Of a stretch of DNA of 64,000 nucleotides, positions 28,654 through 36,786 are shown one piece after another. The stretch is taken from contig JASBNA010000075.1 in the NCBI GenBank assembly GCA_038087015.1, positions 124,001 to 188,000 of the forward strand. The letters are read 5' to 3'. Source of the DNA: Cerrena zonata. Taxonomy: Eukaryota; Basidiomycota; Agaricomycetes; Polyporales; Cerrenaceae. Numbering within the stretch: position 1 is the first letter of the stretch; each line of letters starts with the position of its first letter. The notes below the pieces were generated by a model. It made no database searches and was not told the DNA's origin. It saw only the letters and a list, made by a program, of their open reading frames with translations. Position numbers and translations under genes: made by a program.

Positions 28654-29415
28654 ATGACTATTCAAAATCAACCAGCTGTCTTTTACGTTAATGCCGCTTT
28701 ATTCGATTGTGATGGTACTTTAGTTAACTCTACTGGTGCTATCTCTGAATTCTGGAGAGATTTTGGTAAAACTAGACCTCATGTTAACCCAGAAGAAATC
28801 ATTAGAACTTCTCATGGTTGTCGTACTTTTGATGTTATTGCTAAATGGTCTCCAGAAGATGCCATTGAAGAACAAGTTACTCAATGGGAAGGTGATATTC
28901 CTGATTCTTTTGGTCAATACGCTAAACCAATTCCTGGTGCTGTTGAATTAGTTAAATCTTTTGATAAATTTTCCAAAGAAGAAACCGAAAATGCTAAACA
29001 AAGATGGGCCATTGTTACTTCTGGTACTTTACCTTTAGCCACCAAATGGTTAAAATTATTAACTATCCAAAAACCAGACTGTTTTATCACTGCTGAAAAA
29101 GTTACTAAAGGTAAACCTCATCCAATGGGTTACCAATCCGCTAGAAACACTCTTGGTTATGAAGATTCAAATAAAAAAGTTGTTGTTTTTGAAGATGCTC
29201 CAGCTGGTATCACTGCCGGTAAAGGTGCTGGTGCCATGGTTGTTGGTATCTGTTCTACTTATGATCCAGAAAAAGTTAGAAAATCTGGTGCTGATATCGT
29301 TGTTGACGATTTAACTTCTTTTAAGATTGAATCTTATAATAAAGAAACTGATGAATTTAAAGTTGTTGTTTCTGATTATCATTTTGCAAATGATGAATTT
29401 TTACAATCTGTTTAA
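28654..29415 (+). CDS. RHR2: Glycerol-1/3-phosphate phosphatase (Gpp1/Rhr2)
   Basis: 253 residues of the HAD superfamily. The nucleophile motif DCDGTL has Asp18 and the acid/base Asp20. The cap region has WRDFGKTRPHVNPEEI and SHGCRTFD. Motif II is IVTSGT, motif III Lys is in ITAEKVTKGKPHP and the last motif is VFEDAPAGITAGKGAG. This closely matches Saccharomyces Gpp1/Gpp2 (Rhr2), which convert glycerol 3-phosphate to glycerol, the osmolyte made under HOG-pathway control. Codon bias is extreme, so expression is probably high. The start is the first ATG and matches family N-termini. Confidence 0.95.
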   Translation: MTIQNQPAVFYVNAALFDCDGTLVNSTGAISEFWRDFGKTRPHVNPEEIIRTSHGCRTFDVIAKWSPEDAIEEQVTQWEGDIPDSFGQYAKPIPGAVELVKSFDKFSKEETENAKQRWAIVTSGTLPLATKWLKLLTIQKPDCFITAEKVTKGKPHPMGYQSARNTLGYEDSNKKVVVFEDAPAGITAGKGAGAMVVGICSTYDPEKVRKSGADIVVDDLTSFKIESYNKETDEFKVVVSDYHFANDEFLQSV

Positions 29416-29779
29416 TTTTCATATTTAATATTTTCATTTCATTTTTGGGTTTGTTTGTCTTTTTTTCATAATTTTATAGAGTTCACCCTTAGTGTTCTGT
29501 GTACATTAGCATAAATACATATTTTAGATAATTTATTCGCTGTAATCAAGTATTCACCTCGACTTTTAGACTGACTGCGGAAGTAGATTGTAATAGCATA
29601 CGCTTTTCAAAGAAACTAGCTGCTAAAATTGAATCAGATAACTTGCCGTGCACTACCCTCATTACGATCAGAAAAAAAAAAAAAAAAATTACTTTTGATG
29701 TACGGATGTCATCTGCCCATCGCATATATGAAAAATTATCAAAGATTGAACTATGTGCTTACTACTCCATCAACCAAGC
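29416..29779. other. UTP8 upstream region
   Basis: About 360 bp. It contains an A17 run near 29672-29688 directly before the telomere-like motif listed below. No gene is seen. Confidence 0.5.
29697..29710 (+). promoter_or_regulatory. Telomere-core-like motif in the UTP8 promoter
   Basis: GATGTACGGATGTC matches 13 of 14 bases of GGTGTACGGATGTC, the invariant core of Candida albicans-type telomere repeats. It lies about 70-83 bp before the preferred UTP8 ATG, next to a poly-A tract, which is a usual setting for a general regulatory factor. Confidence 0.45.
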
Positions 29780-31833
29780 ATGTCTACCCCATCGTTAAGT
29801 GATGCCTATTCTGTGGCCACGTTACCCAGAATAACAGACGTTCCGCTCGAATCCAAGGTGACTCTTCCTACCATCACATCCACCGACACCTCGATCATTG
29901 ACGTTGGAGTATCCAAATCGATTATATCTAGTTACTTATTAAAACCAACACCTAAATTGATATGGTCCTATCCCTTAAGTCCATCTACCATCGTCGACTG
30001 CATGGATGTCTGTGTGAAGGCCGATGGAGAAGATAAAATCTACGCCATAGGATTGACTGAACGTAAGAATAATAAATTATTAGTTATTGATAAAGTTGGT
30101 AATGGGAATAAGATTGAACAAATAAATTCCAAGACTGAAATAAAAGTCGGAGGGAAAATAACTAATTTGAAAATCATTAATGGATACATTTACGTGATCT
30201 ACGAAAAGGGATCAATCGAATTATATAAGATCAATCAAGAAGAAGTTGAGAAAATCGAATTTGAAAATGAATTTAATCATTTTGATAAAGTTGAATATAG
30301 TAAATTCATAAATGAAAAAGAATTATTAGTGATTACCAAGAAAAACACCACATATCATTATAAGATCTTTCAACTTGAAATGAAACAAACCAAAGAAATT
30401 ATAAACCAAAGCATTAAAGAAACAAATTCAAAGTTAATATTTAGTATTTATTCAAATACTTTATATAAGTTAAGTAATGAGACCATTTCGTCGGTTTCGA
30501 CAACCAACTTCAAAAAAGTCCTTAAAAGTATGAATATTTCTAATATCATAACCAAAGATTGCAAGATCTCAATGCATACTCCTAGTTTGGAAAGAATTTT
30601 ACTTTCAATTGACAAAAGTATCTACTTGGTCAACTTCAAATTCGAAAGTTTATTAGCACAACAAACCAATCAAGGCGAGAGCTTGATTAATCAAGTTATA
30701 CATACCAAGGGAGACAGTATTAACACCAGAAATACTTTTGCAATTTTTTCTGAAAATAACGAACGATTAAATAATACCGACTTGAAAATATTACAAGTGA
30801 ATGTCGGGGTTAATAAGTTAAATGAATGTTTAGGGAAAAAAATCGATAAAGCTGAAGAGGTTGAACTTCAAGGAATTCCAAATTTACTCAGTCAAGATTT
30901 AGAAAAAGAAGATAAAGAACAAATCAAACAAATGAACAAAGTATACCAATCATTAGAGAAATTGAGTAAAAAGGCAGACTTGGCCAAATTCGATAATTCA
31001 CTCTTAGAATTTTTCAAAAACGGCCATGCAGGTAATGTTTACGATGAAGAAACCGATTTGGTCATTGATGAAAATTTTATTAATCAAGTTGTTGAATTGA
31101 TTTTAAATTAGACAATAACCAACTTTGTTTCCAGAACAATCAATTCATCCCCGAGGCAAGTTTACGCTACTTATTGAGCCATCCATGCTATCCATATGAA
31201 TACACTATTGGAATACTCAAACTATTCAAAGATTTCAAACAAGAATCATTATTAGCCAACCTGATTAAGGAAAGTACCAGTATTAAACTTGAAGAATTAT
31301 TAAAACAATTAGTTTACGAGTCGATCGACGAGAACTTTGCGGTTTTACAAATCATCCTTACCCGAATCATTGAAGAATACTCAATTATTGAAATCACCTC
31401 GATATTGAAGAAAATCTTGGGTCAATTCAACAAGATTGAAATCGATTTAATCAATTCATTAATTAAATTGAATTCATTCGAAAGTTTACAATTGATTCAA
31501 GTTATCATTGATATTGGAGGATTGTTCAACTGGAATACCAATATCATCGAATCCTTAACTGAATTCATCAATGATAAAATTGAATCATTAATTGAAAATA
31601 GTTTCAATCTCACTTTAACTAATCAAGCAATATTACAAACTACAAGTCAAACCAAAAAATCTAAAAAGAAGAATCTTGACAATATCATTTCCAACGATCT
31701 CCATCAACAACAACAATTAGATTCAATCTTAACCATTACAAACAACTCAAGTAAAAAAATCCACTTGGGTGAAGACGGGATTGAAATCTCTAAAAAAGTT
31801 CCTAAGTATTCTATTGAAAAATTAGTATTGTGA
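29780..31833 (+). CDS. UTP8: U3 snoRNP / t-UTP subunit Utp8, one frameshift
   Basis: About 684 residues after joining two frames. The N-terminus (PSLSDAYSVATLPRI) and KPTPKLIWSYPLSPSTI match Saccharomyces Utp8 (713 residues), whose equivalents are SLSQPFRLAALPKI and NPTPKLTFDYP. Frame 1 stops at 31111; the next frame continues seamlessly (NNQFIPEASLRYLLSHPCYP) to 31833 and ends in a KKSKKKN-containing basic tail. One T missing from the T4 run at 31101-31104 accounts for the break. Utp8 belongs to the UTP-A (t-UTP) complex that starts pre-18S processing and is also linked to tRNA export. I prefer the ATG at 29780; another in-frame ATG lies at 29753. The gene is essential in Saccharomyces, so the break is probably an assembly error. 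Confidence 0.85.
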
Positions 31834-31960
31834 GTAGTGTGCACCACAAATGGGGTGGAAAAAAAAAAAAAAAAAAATCCCACACACTCATCAGTTTTTT
31901 CTCTTCATCTAAAACATTTACATCTATACATTAATATACTTATTATATTTCCCCATCACT

Positions 31961-32308
31961 ATGAGCAAGTCGATACAAGCGTATAGAGCAGCGTTTAGGG
32001 CCACTGGGCTTGCGTTCAAAGGAGACCCCGAGGTGCTTTTGGCCGCAAGAAGTAAAATCAAACAAGGCTACGAAGAAAGTAAAAACTTACCCAGCGAAGA
32101 AATTAATGATAAAGTTGATAAATTGAACGAAGTTAGTCAGTTTCTTATCAAGAATATTGTGCAAGGAAGATTGGATAATGATGGTAAATATTTTTTGAAT
32201 TTCCATGATAGAACCGAATTAGGTGATAACGAAACCATTAAACAGAATAATCGTGCTAATTTAGGATCATTGGCCGGTTCAAAAGTTAAAAAATGTACTG
32301 ATAAATAA
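31961..32308 (+). CDS. MZM1: Complex III assembly factor Mzm1 (LYR family)
   Basis: 115 residues, close to Saccharomyces Mzm1 (123). Shared features are the N-terminal LYR-like AYRAAFRATGLAFKGDPEVL, then AARSKIKQGY, the FLIKNIVQG helix and the near-identical LNFHDRTELGDNETI. Mzm1 is a matrix LYM protein that stabilises the Rieske iron-sulfur protein Rip1 until Bcs1 inserts it into the bc1 complex. No long presequence is obvious, as in the homolog. The start is the first ATG. It lies only 80 bp before TPT1 on the same strand. Confidence 0.93.
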   Translation: MSKSIQAYRAAFRATGLAFKGDPEVLLAARSKIKQGYEESKNLPSEEINDKVDKLNEVSQFLIKNIVQGRLDNDGKYFLNFHDRTELGDNETIKQNNRANLGSLAGSKVKKCTDK

Positions 32309-32388
32309 TCGGGTAATGTGTAAATAAAAATGTAAATAGTGTAAATAAAGTGAGTGGAAATTTTTTTTTACTTGTAGTCTTTTATAAA

Positions 32389-32982
32389 ATGAGTGATATG
32401 AGTAAACGAGATGTTCAAATCTCTAAAGCGTTATCGTATTTACTCAGACATGGGGCTCATAAGGAAAATTTACCAATGACTGATGATGGTTGGATTAAAA
32501 TTGACGAATTATTACATCATCAAAGACTTAAATCATTTAAAACTACCCGAGATGATTTGAATAAAATAGTTTCAAATAACGATAAACAGAGATTTAAAAT
32601 AAATGAAGAATTTATTTGTGCAGTGCAAGGACACTCAATTAAAATAAATAATGATAATTTAGTAAAGCTTAATGAAAATGAATTACCAAGTGAAATTTAT
32701 CATGGTACTTATCAAAAAAAATTACCAGTAATAAAGGCAAGTGGTGGATTAAGTAAAATGAATAGAAATCATATTCATTTCACTTCTCCTGGGGCAAAAA
32801 GTGGCATCAGACCAAATTGTAACTTGCTCATTTATCTTGATATCCGAAAATGTTTACAAAATAAAATAGTCTTTTATAAAAGTGAAAATGGTGTTATACT
32901 AACTGAAGGTATTGACGGTTTGATTCCGGCTAATCTCTGGCTAAAGGTAGTGCAGCTTCCTTCACATGAAGAAGCCCACTAG
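32389..32982 (+). CDS. TPT1: tRNA 2'-phosphotransferase Tpt1
   Basis: 197 residues from the ATG at 32389; the open frame begins 13 codons earlier without an ATG, and a second in-frame ATG comes four codons later. The KptA/Tpt1 fold is intact: SKALSYLLRHGAHKENL, DDGWIKIDELL, QRFKINEEFICAVQGHSIKI, YHGTYQKKLP, NRNHIHFTSPGAKSGIRPNC and GVILTEGIDGLIPANLW. It carries the Arg/His residues that bind NAD+ and the 2'-phosphate. Tpt1 removes the 2'-phosphate left at the splice junction after tRNA ligation. It is somewhat shorter than the Saccharomyces enzyme (230), mostly at the ends. Confidence 0.94.
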   Translation: MSDMSKRDVQISKALSYLLRHGAHKENLPMTDDGWIKIDELLHHQRLKSFKTTRDDLNKIVSNNDKQRFKINEEFICAVQGHSIKINNDNLVKLNENELPSEIYHGTYQKKLPVIKASGGLSKMNRNHIHFTSPGAKSGIRPNCNLLIYLDIRKCLQNKIVFYKSENGVILTEGIDGLIPANLWLKVVQLPSHEEAH

Positions 32983-32990
32983 CACCGGTG

Positions 32991-33001
32991 GGTACGGGTG
33001 T
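32991..33001 (+). promoter_or_regulatory. Rap1-core-like motif after TPT1
   Basis: GGTACGGGTGT, with the same TACGGGTGT core as at 5893 and 63418. It is about 690 bp from the next start, so its relevance is unclear. Confidence 0.25.
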
Positions 33002-33281
33002 GTTCCCGCTAGTGCCAGGGTCTATTCCCATTCTAGAATTCCCAGGGGGAGTCGGTCCCGCCTTTGATAGAATCAACAACAATTTTTCGATTGCTTAATT
33101 TGCTATTGTGATAAACCGCCTTTCTACATTAAAAGTTTATTGTCCTTTATTCTGTTATTTATGTAGTCTCGTTATTTGAATAGGTGTTAAAAGATGAAAT
33201 CAATGTAGTTTAAAGTTTAATGTGCTTAAATTGCGAATAGATTTGAGGATTTTCAATGCGTATTCGATTTTGGTTGTTTGG

Positions 33282-33282
<1 letters not shown>

Positions 33283-33323
<41 letters not shown>

Positions 33324-33357
33324 TTTATTTTTTATTTTATTTTTTTTTTTTTTTTTA
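33283..33357. repeat. Poly-T tract
   Basis: About 75 bases that are T except for a few A (TTTATTTTATTT phrases). It is probably length-variable and a likely spot for sequencing error. Confidence 0.85.
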
Positions 33358-33434
33358 CTTTATTTTGTTCTGTTTTGTTACTTCAATTTTTAAGAGAGCT
33401 GCTTCTAATTTAGTGGTATAGTTTGTACATTTTT

Positions 33435-33476
33435 GGAGGTGCTATTTTGGAGGTGCTATTTTGGAGGTGCTATTTT
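33435..33476. repeat. Three perfect copies of a 14-bp repeat
   Basis: GGAGGTGCTATTTT repeated three times without change, about 215-255 bp upstream of the unrecognised Cys-rich gene. Confidence 0.9.
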
Positions 33477-33689
33477 GGTGGTTAATTGACTGCCTTATTC
33501 GGTGGGTTTTCCAGTAGCCGTAATTTTGAATTATTTTCTATTTCTTTTCTTTTTTTCATTTTATCTTTTGGATGGAATAGATATTTCAATATATAATCTT
33601 GAATCTCCCTGATCTGGGACCTTTTATTGTTTTACCTTTGTAAATATTTGATTTTTCATCCGTACCTTCCATACTGTATTCATACAGAT

Positions 33690-34388
33690 ATGATGATTAT
33701 GAAGAAACTAGAAAAACGTACCATACAATTAGAAGATAATGGAGATACTAGTTCAACTATTGAAGAAGCAAATGGAGTTACTACAGTAACCCATAAAAGT
33801 CCCTCTACAACCACCACAATATCTTCAAATCATGATGGAGCAAGTTATACCACCATAATAAATAACGGAACAACAAAAATAATTAAATCAACCCCAATAC
33901 AAAAAAAGGAAACAAGGCAGCGAGGATTAAGCTCGGGAATCGATGATAATAAAATCTTGCAATGGGTGTGTTGTGAATGTGGGTTGGCTCATGGTTCAAT
34001 AATATATAATTCCCAACATCAATCAAATTTAACTAATTTACCGCCCCCTCCTCCAAGCCTACCAATAATATCAAAAGATGATAGTAATACCTCTTTAAAT
34101 GAAGATGAAAGTGGCGATTTGATTTCAAAAGTTAAATTTTACTCTCAATTAATTTATAATCGTGATTATACTGCTTCAAATGATTCAATACTAAATAATC
34201 AATACCCCAATTCTCCTCTACAGTCTCCAATATACTCGGATAATGATAATAACTCCATCATCTCAAATGAAGAAGATTTGAAAATTGAAGAAATTCTCTT
34301 AAAACCTCCAAGTCGATTCACCTGTCATCGTTGTTATCATATGATGTGCCCTTATTGTTTGAAAATTCGAACTAAAGATTTAGATTAA
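33690..34388 (+). CDS. Unrecognised protein with a split four-Cys-pair motif
   Basis: 232 residues from the first ATG (33690; further in-frame ATGs at 33693 and 33699). I do not recognise the family by name. The N-terminal 95 residues are Thr/Ser-rich and probably disordered. A WVCCECGLAHGS segment (two Cys pairs) is separated by a Pro/Asn/Ser-rich insert of about 90 residues from FTCHRCYHMMCPYCLKIRT near the C-terminus. The spacing C-x2-C ... C-x2-C-x5-C-x2-C looks like a zinc ribbon or double zinc finger with a variable insertion, so metal binding is likely. The Cys-rich ends and even codon use support a real gene. Function unknown. Confidence 0.7.
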   Translation: MMIMKKLEKRTIQLEDNGDTSSTIEEANGVTTVTHKSPSTTTTISSNHDGASYTTIINNGTTKIIKSTPIQKKETRQRGLSSGIDDNKILQWVCCECGLAHGSIIYNSQHQSNLTNLPPPPPSLPIISKDDSNTSLNEDESGDLISKVKFYSQLIYNRDYTASNDSILNNQYPNSPLQSPIYSDNDNNSIISNEEDLKIEEILLKPPSRFTCHRCYHMMCPYCLKIRTKDLD

Positions 34389-34794
34389 TTTTCTGTACAT
34401 ACCCCTTCTAATGTCTAATGTTTAATGGTTTATGGTTACCTGGCTCTCTAATAAAAATTAATTACTACCTGGTTACATTTGTCGCTACTGTCGTAATTGA
34501 TGTCATTTTCCTACTTATCGTATATTACTTATCGTAGCACAAGTCGAAGCCCGATGTTTTCAATGTTTTAAAAATAGACTAAGCCAAGAAGTGAAACAAA
34601 ACGTAAAATAACGAAAAAAAAAACGCAAAAAAAAAAGACAGAAGCTCAAATTTAACGTAACTCAAATACGAACTCCTACACAATTAACTGTTGGTCTGAG
34701 GGAAAGCGCTTAAAATAGGCCTACATGATTTCTGGTAAAAAATATCTTGAGCAGAGCGAGGCGAGATGTTAAAAACAGAGAGGAAAAAAGAAAA
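34389..34794. other. Gene-free stretch 3' of the Cys-rich gene and tRNA-Asn
   Basis: About 400 bp of AT-rich sequence with A tracts near 34613-34637. It includes the Pol III terminator of tRNA-Asn. No other feature seen. Confidence 0.5.
34784..34794 (-). terminator. Pol III terminator of tRNA-Asn
   Basis: On the minus strand, T4 directly follows the tRNA 3' end (34791-34794), then C and T6 (34784-34789). Confidence 0.8.
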
Positions 34795-34868
34795 CGACCT
34801 CGGAGAGGCTCGAACTCTCGATCTTGAGATTAACAGTCTCACGCCTTAGCCAACTTGGCCACGAAGTC
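34795..34868 (-). tRNA. tRNA-Asn (GTT)
   Basis: 74-nt cloverleaf on the minus strand. Acceptor GACTTCG pairs with CGAGGTC; discriminator base is G. The D arm has GGCCAAGTTGGCTAAGGC. Anticodon stem TGAGA/TCTCA encloses CTGTTAA with anticodon GTT. The T arm is GAGAG-TTCGAGC-CTCTC. It closely matches the yeast tRNA-Asn(GUU) sequence. No intron. Confidence 0.96.
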
Positions 34869-35520
34869 GTATTTCGTTGGGGTGTTGACTTTGGGGTTTG
34901 TCCAACACATTCGTATTCTGCAGGTAAAACTTTCCAGTCAAAAAAGTTTTTTTCACATATTTGTTTATATATCGAAGCTAAATACTAATTAGGTAGATAG
35001 GAATAAAACGTATGGAAACATGTACACGTATACGGGAGAAAATAACAAAAACGCTTAGTTGAGTAAGAAAAAAGGGAAATTAAAAATATCATCTAACCAA
35101 GTATAAATACATGTACATATAAATAAGTAACCAGCTTCAATGTGGCAACACTTCTTAATCACACATCTACCTCTGTTGTACGTAGCCTCATACAGTTGTT
35201 ACAATTGTTTGCATAGAAAGCTGTTTACTTGAACTAAAAGTGGGCGATTTCTCATAAAAAAATACAAAAAAATATACCTTTTCGTAAAATACCAAGTGCC
35301 TTTTATTCCCAATAATCTTTTAAGACGTCTCTTTCATTTCCTCTAATTTCCTTTTATTATTAAATATTCAAAGTATCTAAATGCTTTACTCTTGATACCT
35401 TTCGAATAGAGAAGTGAAGCATGGACGCAAAAAATGGAGATCGGGCCTTTTTTTTTCCTCCCTCAGATAATTTTATCAAAAATTGCAAACATTCAACTCT
35501 TTTTACAAAATCAATCCATC
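34869..35520. other. Region between tRNA-Asn and CDC26
   Basis: About 650 bp without a protein gene. It holds the tRNA-Asn 5' flank, copy B of the dispersed element and the CDC26 promoter. TGTTG at 34883 and CAACA at 35146-35150 could be read as LTR ends, but flanking bases show no duplication. Confidence 0.55.
34947..35095 (+). repeat. Diverged dispersed element, copy B (upstream of tRNA-Asn)
   Basis: Collinear with 26985-27170: TTTTTTTCAC, TTTATATAT, CTAAATACTAATTA (TACTAAT at 34983) and TTAGTTGAGTAAGA (35055-35068). It starts about 80 bp upstream of tRNA-Asn and points away from it, while copy A points towards its tRNA. Upstream position and either orientation are typical of Pol III-targeting retrotransposon remnants. 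Confidence 0.5.
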
Positions 35521-35772
35521 ATGCTAAGAAGGCCGGCTACCACCATCAAGTTGACTCCAGAAGACATCCTCGAGTACGATGAATCTGCACACCAACAACA
35601 AGTCCATCAAGAGCAGGAACGTCACCAGTTTGATCAATTCCAAGAACACCAAAGTGACCCAGATTCAAGCAATTTGAGTTTTAAAGAATCTTCTCATATA
35701 AATAACCAGAACTCGGTGAACCCTCCTTTAAATAGGGATGAAAGAATCGGGGTAACTAGAAATCAAAACTAA
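35521..35772 (+). CDS. CDC26: Anaphase-promoting complex subunit Cdc26
   Basis: 83 residues from the ATG at 35521. The first ~20 residues, MLRRPATTIKLTPEDILEYD, match the conserved Cdc26 N-terminus (MLRR-PT...L...DI-EF in animals; MIRRAPTTLQL in Saccharomyces). This stretch binds as an extended strand inside the TPR superhelix of Cdc16/APC6 and stabilises it. The rest is Gln/His/Ser-rich and disordered, as usual for the family. The open frame extends 29 codons upstream, but those codons do not belong to the family motif, so I use this ATG. It converges with BUD21, leaving only 87 bp between them. Confidence 0.85.
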   Translation: MLRRPATTIKLTPEDILEYDESAHQQQVHQEQERHQFDQFQEHQSDPDSSNLSFKESSHINNQNSVNPPLNRDERIGVTRNQN

Positions 35773-35859
35773 TCTGTAATATAATCTTTTATTCTACAAA
35801 TATGATTTAATATAATGCATTAATGAATCTTATAATTTACATAAAGAGTTTCTTGTAAA

Positions 35860-36534
35860 CTATTTCTTTCCTAAAGATTTTCTCTTTAACCATTGTTCTC
35901 TAGAGTTAATGATTTTATTTTCGGCAACTGGAACAACTTTCTTCTTTGAATTAAATGTTTGAACTTGAACATTAACCGGTCCCTTTTTAATGGATGATTG
36001 TCTCTCCTTCTTCCTTTCGCCCAATTTCTTCATAAGCATCTGCTTTCTTATTTCTTTTTCATCCTCTTTATCAAGTTTTATATGCTTAGGTTGAATTTTT
36101 GTGGTGGTTTCTTCGTCATCAGATTCAAGCAAATCTGTTGGTAAATACTCGGGCATTTCCTCTTGTACTCTGTCCTTCTTTGTCTTTCTAGCTTCTTCTT
36201 GTTGTTGCTTGTTTTGTAAATCTAGTTGTCTTCTTCTTTCTCTTTCTTGCCTATTCTTCTCTTGTCTTATTTTGAATGCTTCCTTTTGTTGTTCTATTAT
36301 TGCTTGTCGAGATGTCGAGGTGCTCTCTTCTTCCGGCGCATCATCAGAATCAGAATCAGAATCAGACTCCGATTCAGAATCGACTTCCTTTTCTTCTTCT
36401 GGTGTTATTTCTTCTGCATCTTCTTCTGCATCTTCTTCTGCTGTAACAAATCCTTCATCTTCCAGATCCAGAAATTTTATCTTCTTCGCCTTTGTTGGTG
36501 TAACCTTTACCTTTTGCTGGGTCTTCTTCGCCAT
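35860..36534 (-). CDS. BUD21: SSU processome component Bud21/Utp16
   Basis: 224 residues, highly charged. An N-terminal Lys-rich patch, an Asp/Glu/Ser stretch (SESESDSDSDSDDAPEE), a long charged helix (about 80-120, predicted coiled coil) and a basic C-terminus. The end, NSREQWLKRKSLGKK, matches RSKDRWLNRKALNKG of Saccharomyces Bud21, and the DDAPEEE phrase matches DDAPQEE. Bud21/Utp16 is a non-essential U3 snoRNP protein for 18S rRNA maturation. The start is the first ATG. A Rap1-like motif lies about 130 bp upstream. Confidence 0.85.
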   Translation of the reverse strand: MAKKTQQKVKVTPTKAKKIKFLDLEDEGFVTAEEDAEEDAEEITPEEEKEVDSESESDSDSDSDDAPEEESTSTSRQAIIEQQKEAFKIRQEKNRQERERRRQLDLQNKQQQEEARKTKKDRVQEEMPEYLPTDLLESDDEETTTKIQPKHIKLDKEDEKEIRKQMLMKKLGERKKERQSSIKKGPVNVQVQTFNSKKKVVPVAENKIINSREQWLKRKSLGKK

Positions 36535-36661
36535 CCTGTCAACAACTAGCTAGTCTCTTATCAAAGCTGATCTTATCAAAGCTGATATTGCCTGTTCAAT
36601 AGCTCTTCCTCATCTCTCATTTTTTTTTTTTTCATCTTGTTTTCATTTGATTCTACCCAAG

Positions 36662-36674
36662 AAACCCGTACACC
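36662..36674. promoter_or_regulatory. Rap1-like motif upstream of BUD21
   Basis: AAACCCGTACACC differs at one position from the consensus-fitting ACACCCGTACACC. It lies 128-140 bp upstream of the BUD21 start, in the 250-bp gap after DIA2. Confidence 0.35.
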
Positions 36675-36786
36675 ACAAATATCTATAATTGCAACCATTA
36701 TTATATTTGCAGCAAAGGTCCATCCTCTTTAAGACTTACACATTAAATAAAGGTCATCATGGGCATAAATATATACATATATAGTT

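Larger units (their letters stand above)
32983..33689. other. Gene-free stretch with poly-T and tandem repeat
   Basis: About 700 bp. A TACGGGTGT motif (32993-33001) follows the TPT1 stop. From 33283 to 33357 there is an almost pure T tract, which produces a spurious Phe-rich frame. A 14-bp tandem repeat follows. No gene is seen. Confidence 0.6.

Noticed and set aside
29690..29720. Telomerase RNA template on the minus strand (CATCCGTACATC)
   Set aside because: Only one partial repeat is present, without the overlapping second copy a template needs, and it lies in the short UTP8 promoter.
33222..33413. Phe-rich 63-codon frame
   Set aside because: Product of the poly-T tract.
34883..35150. TGTTG...CAACA ends around copy B, as a complete solo LTR
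   Set aside because: The five bases before and after do not match (no target-site duplication), and copy A has no matching ends. Kept only as a diverged shared element.
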